Shown here one piece after another: positions 20,979 to 25,455 of a stretch of DNA of 25,455 nt. Source of the stretch: a virus. The stretch lies in the IMG/VR virus record IMGVR_UViG_3300043331_000745, positions 1 to 25,455 of that record, one strand, 5' to 3'. Under the pieces are notes generated by a model. It ran no database searches. It had not been told where the DNA came from and saw only the letters and a program-made list of their open reading frames with translations. The position numbers and the translations under genes were made by a program. Positions within the stretch are counted from its first letter, which is position 1; every line of letters begins with the position of its first letter.

Positions 20979-21124
20979 CCGTTCTGGCGGTCCTCCTTGC
21001 TCGTGGCTACCCGGAACACGTCGCGCGTCGCCACCTCCGTTACGGCCGTGTCCGCGTCAACGGGCTAACCGTGTACGCCCCGAACACCCCGGCAAGTGAC
21101 CACACAGTGGAGGTCCGCAAGTGA
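20975..21124 (+). CDS. 49-residue S4-like protein
   Basis: This very short gene starts with GTG in a GTGA overlap and ends in a GTGA overlap with the endolysin. The product has the pattern of the S4 RNA-binding motif: L-L-A-R-G-Y, A-R-R-H-L-R-Y-G-R-V-R-V-N-G, V-Y-A-P and a final V-E-V-R-K. In S4 domains the R-R...G-x-V-x-V-N-G...V-E-V order forms the helix-turn-beta RNA-binding fold. Here it stands alone with nothing attached. It might bind RNA, or simply reuse the fold for a structural or lysis role. Coding is supported by exact tiling and by the motif agreement; a longer frame upstream (from 20837) is a shadow of the preceding gene. Confidence 0.68.
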   Translation: MTVLAVLLARGYPEHVARRHLRYGRVRVNGLTVYAPNTPASDHTVEVRK

Positions 21125-21762
21125 GCTGGCGCGTAGCTAAATCCCTCGACGTCCTCCTGGGCCAACTGAACAGCACCTACCCGCAGCGGTCCAAAGCGTC
21201 AGACGGATCCATCGGCGACGCCGCCCACGCCACCCGCGACTCCGACCACAACCCGTGGTACGGGCCCGGGATTGTCACCGCCCGCGACTTCACCCACGAC
21301 CCCGCCAATGGTGTCGACATCAACCGGTTGACTGACGAGCTCGTCGCCACCCGCGACCGGCGCATCAAATACGTCATCGCGAACAAACTGATCCTCGACT
21401 CCCGCCCGGGAAACAACCCGTGGCGGTGGATGCCCTACAGCGGATCCAACCCGCACACCAAGCACTTCCACCTGTCGGTGGTCGCTAGCCCGTTGTGTGA
21501 CGACACCGCGCTTTGGCAGCTCCCCAGCCTGTTGCCGCCGCCGCCGGCGGCGACCCGGTCTGTGTTGAGTGTGGGGGACTCCGGCCCGCAAGTCGCCGAA
21601 CTGCAACGGGTGTTGGCTGCCTGGTACCCCAACCTGGGGCTGGTGGTCGATGGCCGTTACGGGCCCGCCACCGAAGCGGCAGTGAAGTATTTCCAGGCCC
21701 GCGCCGGGCTGGGTATCGACGGCATCGCTGGCCCGAAAACCCTCGCCAAGCTAGGCATGTAA
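21121..21762 (+). CDS. Endolysin: M15-like peptidase with peptidoglycan-binding domain
   Basis: This 213-residue lysin likely cleaves peptide links in host peptidoglycan. The N-terminal domain (about 1-125) has A-A-H-A-T-R-D-S-D-H-N-P (His43), T-A-R-D-F-T-H-D (Asp56, His59) and H-T-K-H-F-H-L-S (His112, His115, His117), matching a zinc D,D- or L,D-peptidase layout related to M15; His43, Asp56 and His117 are the best zinc-ligand candidates. A Pro-rich linker (P-P-P-P) follows, then a C-terminal peptidoglycan-binding type 1 domain at about 149-213 (V-G-D-S-G-P-Q-V-A-E-L-Q, D-G-R-Y-G-P-A-T-E-A-A-V, D-G-I-A-G-P-K-T-L). No signal peptide, so a holin is needed. GTG 21121 follows GGAGG at 21109-21113. 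No LysB-type esterase is visible. Confidence 0.9.
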   Translation: MSWRVAKSLDVLLGQLNSTYPQRSKASDGSIGDAAHATRDSDHNPWYGPGIVTARDFTHDPANGVDINRLTDELVATRDRRIKYVIANKLILDSRPGNNPWRWMPYSGSNPHTKHFHLSVVASPLCDDTALWQLPSLLPPPPAATRSVLSVGDSGPQVAELQRVLAAWYPNLGLVVDGRYGPATEAAVKYFQARAGLGIDGIAGPKTLAKLGM

Positions 21763-21835
21763 CACCCCCCCGCCTGTACACCCCACCCAATTCCGGGTGC
21801 GGGTGCGCTCCCCCATGCACGGAAGGAACAGTCCA

Positions 21836-22006
21836 TTGAACGTCCCCGCTTACGCCAAGACCCTCGTCGCCGTCGTCGGAGCCGTCGCGGCCGCCGCGTC
21901 CGTAGCAATCTCCGACTCAGTTATCACCCCCGCCGAATGGGTCACCATCGTCCTCGCGGCGCTCACCGCCCTCGGCGTATGGGCCATCCCCAACAAGGAC
22001 GCCTGA
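21836..22006 (+). CDS. Putative holin (two transmembrane helices)
   Basis: This 56-residue protein starts at TTG 21836 (L-N-V-P-A-Y-A-K-T), eight bases after GGAAGGA. An in-frame ATG at 21815 would place the ribosome site inside the gene. Two hydrophobic helices (about 8-25 and 34-51) are separated by a short polar turn with S-D-S-V-I-T-P-A-E-W, and the end is I-P-N-K-D-A. This is the classic layout of small class II-like actinophage holins that follow the endolysin gene and permit lysin export by forming membrane lesions. It lies 73 bases after the endolysin. Confidence 0.75.
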   Translation: MNVPAYAKTLVAVVGAVAAAASVAISDSVITPAEWVTIVLAALTALGVWAIPNKDA

Positions 22007-22158
22007 TGGCTGCCCTTGCCTGCGCCGCCGTCGCCGCCGTCTGCTTCCTACTCATCCTCCTCGGCATCGCCGCCCTCGGGCCCGTCAGCCTGTCCGCGCT
22101 CGGCTGGCTAGCGATGGCGCTATGGGCGGCGTTCCTCGTCTGGCCGGGGCGGCGATGA
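22006..22158 (+). CDS. Small hydrophobic membrane protein (50 residues)
   Basis: The product is almost entirely hydrophobic with two likely transmembrane helices (A-L-A-C-A-A-V-A-A-V-C-F-L-L-I-L-L-G-I and S-A-L-G-W-L-A-M-A-L-W-A-A-F-L-V-W-P) and a basic end (G-R-R). The ATG at 22006 overlaps the holin stop by one base, and its stop overlaps the next ATG (ATGA). An upstream in-frame ATG at 21937 lies inside the holin gene. It could be a co-holin or antiholin; similar tiny proteins follow holins in actinophages. Confidence 0.72.
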   Translation: MAALACAAVAAVCFLLILLGIAALGPVSLSALGWLAMALWAAFLVWPGRR

Positions 22159-22496
22159 CCACCAGCGCAAACCTCGCGTTCTCCGCCGGAGAAACCACCA
22201 CCTACGTGTTCCCCGTCATCGACGGAGACGGCGACCCCGTCGACGTCGACGGCTGGACCGGAATCGCGCAGGTGCGGGAGTACCCGATGGCGCCAATCGT
22301 GCGCCACGAATGGTCCGCGGACAACGACAACATCAGCGTTGCGGGCACCTCCGTCACCCTCACCACCACCGCAACCGACACAGCCGCATGGGCATGGTCC
22401 AAAGGCGTGTACCACCTCGAGGTCACCGACACCTCCGGGAACGTGCACCGCGTCGCCCAAGGCAACGTCGCGGTGTCCCGCGAGGTGACCCGATGA
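22155..22496 (+). CDS. Small beta-sandwich structural protein
   Basis: This 113-residue protein has a strand pattern typical of phage baseplate/fibre upper domains: T-T-T-Y-V-F-P-V-I-D-G-D-G-D-P-V, I-A-Q-V-R-E-Y, V-T-L-T-T-T-A-T-D, and G-V-Y-H-L-E-V-T-D-T-S-G-N-V-H-R-V-A-Q-G-N-V-A-V-S. It resembles BppU-type N-domains and immunoglobulin-like linker proteins. The ATGA overlap with the preceding membrane gene ties it to the same transcript although functionally it opens the fibre block. No enzyme motif is present. Confidence 0.7.
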   Translation: MTTSANLAFSAGETTTYVFPVIDGDGDPVDVDGWTGIAQVREYPMAPIVRHEWSADNDNISVAGTSVTLTTTATDTAAWAWSKGVYHLEVTDTSGNVHRVAQGNVAVSREVTR

Positions 22497-22828
22497 AAGG
22501 TCACCTGCTGGCGCCGCCGGAGTTCCGGCTGGAATGCCCCAACTGCGACCTGCAAATGGTTGTCAACGACCCGCGGGCGGTGCTGCACCAGTGCCGCGGG
22601 CTGCACGGGCTGACCACCCCGATGCTGCCCGCCGGCACCAAAGCGAAAGTCGAAGCGGTCGAACGCGAGGACTACATCGGCGGCGACGACGTCCAACTGG
22701 ACCCCGAACGTGGCCGCCCCGTCATGAGTGTGGTCACCACCCGCGACGACGGGCAAGACGTCACCAGCTACGCGCCGTGCGCCACCGCAACCCGAGACGA
22801 GGTTCTTGATGCCCTCACATACGGCTGA
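22493..22828 (+). CDS. Conserved zinc-ribbon-like phage protein
   Basis: This 111-residue protein contains E-C-P-N-C-D-L-Q and H-Q-C-R-G-L-H-G-L, supplying Cys and His ligands for a probable zinc site. The following P-A-G-T-K-A-K-V-E-A-V-E-R-E-D-Y-I-G-G and G-R-P-V-M-S-V-V-T-T-R-D-D-G are motifs I recognise from a small protein family common in actinophage tail-lysis regions, of unknown function. ATG 22493 overlaps the previous stop (ATGA). It might be a structural or scaffolding factor; no DNA-binding role is evident. Confidence 0.75.
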   Translation: MKGHLLAPPEFRLECPNCDLQMVVNDPRAVLHQCRGLHGLTTPMLPAGTKAKVEAVEREDYIGGDDVQLDPERGRPVMSVVTTRDDGQDVTSYAPCATATRDEVLDALTYG

Positions 22829-23090
22829 CGAACTGAACCACCTCCGCGCCACCGCGGAACATCAGCGGCAGCAGGCCGACGTGCTGGCCGACGCCGTCTC
22901 CAAAATCCAAGGCAAGGTCGACAAGGCCCGCGTCGCGTACAGCAGCGCGGTTGACCAGCTCGAGCAAGCCAAACGCGACGCAGAACAGCAGGATCTGCGC
23001 GCCCGAGACGCGGAAATCACCGCGGACGAAGCCGGAGCTCCGGCCGTCGCTATCCCATCAATGGTTATCACCGCCCGACCCACCCCGTAG
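22809..23090 (+). CDS. Coiled-coil hypothetical protein
   Basis: This 93-residue protein is mostly one long charged heptad-containing helix (A-D-E-L-N-H-L-R-A-T-A-E-H-Q-R-Q-Q-A-D, then S-K-I-Q-G-K-V-D-K-A and L-E-Q-A-K-R-D-A-E-Q-Q) ending in a non-helical P-S-M-V-I-T-A-R-P-T-P. It starts at ATG 22809, overlapping the preceding gene by 20 bases. A trimeric coiled coil linking fibre parts, or a small assembly factor, are both plausible. No family is recognised. Confidence 0.68.
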   Translation: MPSHTADELNHLRATAEHQRQQADVLADAVSKIQGKVDKARVAYSSAVDQLEQAKRDAEQQDLRARDAEITADEAGAPAVAIPSMVITARPTP

Positions 23091-23100
23091 GAGCCCCCCG

Positions 23101-23574
23101 ATGGCTTGGTCCAACTCGAAGATTTTCCGCGCCACCCTGGCCGACTGCCTGGGAAATGTTTCGGCAATTGACCACGACGCCGACACATTCAAAGCGGCCT
23201 TGTACGACAACGACATCACCCCCGACCAGAACGCGACCGCCGCAAACGTCGCCTACAACGCGGGCCAGTGGACCGCATCCGGTAACGAGGTCACCGACTC
23301 GGGGCAGTGGGACGCCGGAGGAGTCGCCCTCACCTCAATTTCGCTGGACCGGTCGGTTTCCGCGACCGTGTTTTTCGACGCCGCCGACACCGCAAGCGGT
23401 TCCAGCGCAACCCTGGCGGCAGTATTCGGGTGCCTCGTCTACGACGACACCGCGTCCACCCCCGTCGCTGACCAAGGCACCTCCTTCCACTATTTCGGAG
23501 GGTCACAAAGCGTCACCGACGGCACTTTCACAATCGTCTGGCACGCGAACGGCCTGTGGCGATACACCATCTAG
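23101..23574 (+). CDS. Structural protein, tail fibre or minor tail component
   Basis: This 157-residue protein begins M-A-W-S-N-S-K-I-F-R-A-T-L-A-D-C-L and has F-K-A-A-L-Y-D-N-D-I-T-P, N-A-G-Q-W-T-A-S-G-N-E-V, V-A-L-T-S-I-S-L, F-G-C-L-V-Y-D-D-T and a C-terminal F-T-I-V-W-H-A-N-G-L-W-R. The pattern (A-L-Y-D then E-V, then A-x-F-G) marks a common small virion domain related in layout to the gene at 15571. AGGAG lies just before the ATG at 23101; the longer upstream frame is out of context. Exact virion location is unknown. Confidence 0.72.
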   Translation: MAWSNSKIFRATLADCLGNVSAIDHDADTFKAALYDNDITPDQNATAANVAYNAGQWTASGNEVTDSGQWDAGGVALTSISLDRSVSATVFFDAADTASGSSATLAAVFGCLVYDDTASTPVADQGTSFHYFGGSQSVTDGTFTIVWHANGLWRYTI

Positions 23575-23602
23575 GCTGGCCGCAGTACACCACCGGGGCC
23601 GT

Positions 23603-23634
23603 GCCCCCTTTTTCACCCACCAGGAAAGGGGGGC
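23603..23634 (+). promoter_or_regulatory. Hairpin that can pair with the next ribosome site
   Basis: GCCCCCTTTTTC (23603-23614) can pair with GGAAAGGGGGGC (23623-23634), 12 pairs including two G-U, around an 8-base loop. The right arm contains the purine-rich ribosome site for GTG 23642. A smaller competing hairpin, GGGGC/GCCCC (23595-23599 with 23603-23607), is followed by TTTTT and looks like a weak intrinsic terminator. The two are mutually exclusive, an attenuator-like arrangement; function is inferred. Confidence 0.45.
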
Positions 23635-23641
23635 CCGCCTC

Positions 23642-24145
23642 GTGGCTACCGTCTACATCCCACTCGACCCCGCCGCGGCGATCTTCCGCACCACCGCGTT
23701 CCCCGCGCTGGTCCAAGCCAACGGCACCAACATTCCCGTCCGCGGGCTAGCGTTCGACGCATCCACCGACGAGGTGGCATGGTTCCGGTTCCGCGCGGTC
23801 CGCTACGGCTCCGGGAACCTCACCCTCGACCTGGACTGGTACGCCGACACCGCATCCACAAACAGCGTGGTGTGGGGCGCAGCCATCGCCGCAATCACCC
23901 CCGACAGCGACAGCCAAGACATCGAAACCGACAGCCTGGCAACCGCGCAAACCGTCACCGACGCCCACCTAGGCACCACCGGGCAACGACTGCACCGAGC
24001 TGTGCTCACCATCTCCAACCTCGACAGCATCGCCGCCGACGACTACGTCGTGTTGCAGGTCTACCGCGACGCCGACAACGGGTCGGACAACATGACCGGC
24101 GACGCCATCCTGGTGTGGGCCACCCTGTCCTACTCGGACACCTAA
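23642..24145 (+). CDS. Conserved phage structural protein (beta-sandwich)
   Basis: This 167-residue product starts at GTG 23642 (M-A-T-V-Y-I-P-L-D). It has A-F-D-A-S-T-D-E-V-A-W-F-R-F-R-A, then L-T-L-D-L-D-W-Y-A-D-T-A-S, V-V-W-G-A-A-I-A-A-I-T-P, A-V-L-T-I-S-N-L-D-S-I-A-A-D-D-Y-V-V-L-Q-V-Y-R and ends with L-S-Y-S-D-T. I recognise this as a widespread small virion protein family near fibre genes. It is likely a tail fibre or tip subunit. The following fibre gene starts five bases after its stop. Confidence 0.78.
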   Translation: MATVYIPLDPAAAIFRTTAFPALVQANGTNIPVRGLAFDASTDEVAWFRFRAVRYGSGNLTLDLDWYADTASTNSVVWGAAIAAITPDSDSQDIETDSLATAQTVTDAHLGTTGQRLHRAVLTISNLDSIAADDYVVLQVYRDADNGSDNMTGDAILVWATLSYSDT

Positions 24146-24149
24146 ACCG

Positions 24150-25455
24150 ATGGCCGTCCGGTTCGATGCAGATGGTGAGGAATACACCCGCGCAATAACG
24201 CTGGGTACCGTCACCGACTACACCATCTGCGCCTGGGTGATGGTGTCCACCGACCGCAACGACTACTCCACCGCCTGGTCGGTCGACAACGGCACCGGCG
24301 ACGTCGACGTCGTCCAAACCGACGCGACCGGCACCCAAATCACGATGTACTCCGACGGCAACTCGGTCAACGGGCCGAACATGACCGCCGGAACCTGGTA
24401 CTTCCTCGCAGTCGCCCGGTCCGGCACCGGCGGCACCATGTACTACCGGGCGGTCACCGCCGCCACCCTCACCACCGCCAGCCTCGCCGGGTCATCGGCG
24501 TCCACGAACATCGCGAACCTGCGGATCGGGGACTCCCCGTGGGGTGCGGAATGGCTCAACGGGCGGGTCGCCGCGTTCAAGTTCTACAACGGGGCGGCGC
24601 TCACCCAAGCCGAAATTGAGCGCGAGTCGTGGCAGTACCAGCCGTCGCGGACAGCGAACCTGACCACTTTCTACCCGTTCCTCACCGCAGGCACCGTCGA
24701 CTACTCCGGCAACGGGCACACCCTGTCCGGGGGGCCGTCGGGCACGGTCACCGAGGACGGCCCCCCGATCCCGTGGTCGCTGCTGATTGAACCTGGCGCT
24801 GTGATCCCGCCGGTGTCGACCGGGACGAACGCGTCCGCGGAAAACGCCGCCGGCACTGGCGCGGCGAACAGCCCCACCCCAAAGGTTGCGCCGAACGCCG
24901 AACACGCCGCCGGCACCGGCGCGGCGAACGACCCGGCGTTGAAGGTTGCGCCGAACGCCGAACACGCCGCCGGCACGGGCGCGGCCGAGCAACCCGCCAT
25001 CACCGCGTCGGGTAACGCATCCGCCGAGCTCGCCTCCGGGACCGGCGCGGCCAACGCCCCAACGCCCGCGGTCTCTGTCGTCTCGGAGAGTGTCGCCGCA
25101 ACCGGCGCCGCGAACACCCCCACCCCCGCGGTGGCAGCCCCCGCCGGGCACGCCACCGGCACGGGCGCAGCCGAGCAACCCGCCATCACCGCCGACGGTA
25201 ACGCCACCGCCGAACTCGCCTCCGGCACCGGAACATCGAACCAGCCCACCCCGTCGGTGTCGGTTGCAGCCGACAACGCTGCAGGAACGGGCACCTCGAA
25301 CACCCCCACCCCAGCGGTCGCACCCGCAGCGGGGAACGCCACCGGGACCGGGGCAGCGAACGACGCCACCGTCTCCACCGAAGCCGCCACCAACGCCAAC
25401 GCCGGGCACGCTGCAGGTACCGGCGCCGCTGACAACCCGGCTACGTCCATCTCAG
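24150..25455 (+). CDS. Tail fibre / LamG-like adhesin with repeats (3' partial)
   Basis: The ATG at 24150 opens a frame that runs off the right edge (435 codons visible). Residues 1-215 form a concanavalin/LamG-like jelly roll: F-D-A-D-G-E-E-Y-T-R, Y-T-I-C-A-W-V-M-V-S, T-A-G-T-W-Y-F-L-A-V-A-R, then N-L-R-I-G-D-S-P-W, W-L-N-G-R-V-A-A-F-K-F-Y-N-G-A-A-L-T and Y-P-F. These domains bind sugars or proteins and are frequent on phage fibres. From residue 226, about ten tandem repeats (20-22 residues, consensus A-x-G-T-G-A-A-N-x-P-T-P-x-V) continue to the end, possibly a flexible stalk. It likely recognises the host surface or displays an adhesion domain. The missing C-terminus may carry a further receptor-binding domain. 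Confidence 0.85.
   Translation, partial: MAVRFDADGEEYTRAITLGTVTDYTICAWVMVSTDRNDYSTAWSVDNGTGDVDVVQTDATGTQITMYSDGNSVNGPNMTAGTWYFLAVARSGTGGTMYYRAVTAATLTTASLAGSSASTNIANLRIGDSPWGAEWLNGRVAAFKFYNGAALTQAEIERESWQYQPSRTANLTTFYPFLTAGTVDYSGNGHTLSGGPSGTVTEDGPPIPWSLLIEPGAVIPPVSTGTNASAENAAGTGAANSPTPKVAPNAEHAAGTGAANDPALKVAPNAEHAAGTGAAEQPAITASGNASAELASGTGAANAPTPAVSVVSESVAATGAANTPTPAVAAPAGHATGTGAAEQPAITADGNATAELASGTGTSNQPTPSVSVAADNAAGTGTSNTPTPAVAPAAGNATGTGAANDATVSTEAATNANAGHAAGTGAADNPATSIS
24825..25455 (+). repeat. Tandem 60-66 bp coding repeats in the fibre gene
   Basis: About ten units of 20-22 codons share G-T-G-A-A-N or a close variant. The 35 bases at 24882-24916 recur identically 60 bases later (24942-24976). 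A longer segment beginning near 24981 recurs about 186 bases downstream, a higher-order period of three units (62 residues), showing expansion by duplication of unit groups. The array continues past the window. Confidence 0.88.

Noticed and set aside
24492-25409. Long - strand frames opposite the fibre repeats
   Set aside because: Gly/Ala/Val-rich periodic products arise from antisense reading of GC-rich tandem repeats; the + frame has a LamG-like domain and is open to the edge.
24825-25455. CRISPR-like or non-coding repeat array
   Set aside because: Repeats are in frame, have codon-level variation and no unique spacers; they are coding repeats of a fibre.
1-25455. tRNA, rRNA or integrase/attachment sites
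   Set aside because: No cloverleaf-like segments, ribosomal sequence, recombinase motif or attachment repeat was recognised; gaps between genes are too short for most of these.

Overview
The window is a contiguous late-gene region of a tailed double-stranded DNA phage or prophage with a long non-contractile (siphovirus) tail. The evidence is an HK97-type head module followed by a tail module with a 1477-residue tape measure protein and a canonical -1 frameshift in the tail assembly chaperone. GC content is high, GTG and TTG starts are frequent, and most genes overlap as ATGA or GTGA. An Lsr2-type nucleoid protein and several gene families typical of actinobacteriophages point to an actinobacterial host (high-GC Gram-positive; genus not determinable here). 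No integrase, repressor, tRNA, CRISPR or bacterial housekeeping gene is visible, so virion versus prophage cannot be decided. All genes are on the + strand except lsr2. No gene-free stretch exceeds about 120 bases. || Layout. 1-3022: head core (portal C-terminal part, prohead protease, HK97-fold major capsid protein). 3023-3887: a recombination endonuclease VII-like HNH gene bracketed by strong hairpins. 3888-6563: an accessory block inside the head region (three small proteins, a tandem-domain glycosyltransferase, a SAM methyltransferase). 6560-6898: lsr2 on the - strand, converging on the methyltransferase. 6949-8243: Ig-connector fusion and tail terminator candidate, closed by an intrinsic terminator. 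8320-11051: small structural proteins, major tail protein, tail assembly chaperone with slippery heptamer GGGAAAA, an HK97 gp10-like protein and a second chaperone-like protein. 11101-15534: tape measure. 15571-19752: tail tip and baseplate proteins, including a Dit with an extra N-terminal domain and a Gp37-like hub. 19631-20113: a second, diverged copy of the major tail protein. 20144-22158: lysis region with four small membrane proteins, a 49-residue S4-like protein and an M15-type endolysin with a peptidoglycan-binding domain. 22155-25455: small structural and fibre proteins ending in an open LamG-like fibre gene with about ten tandem 20-22 residue repeats, cut by the window edge. || How the genes work together: the portal, protease and capsid build and mature the head. 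The connector, gp10-like and terminator proteins make the neck. The major tail protein polymerises on the tape measure with the help of the frameshifted chaperone. Dit, hub and fibres form the adsorption tip. The endolysin and holin candidates release progeny. The glycosyltransferase and methyltransferase are good candidates for modifying virion surface proteins with glycans. Lsr2 could bind host or phage AT-rich DNA. The most unusual points are the major tail protein paralogue beyond the tail tip, the tandem glycosyltransferase plus methyltransferase inside the head operon, the antisense lsr2, and the minimal S4-like protein beside the endolysin.
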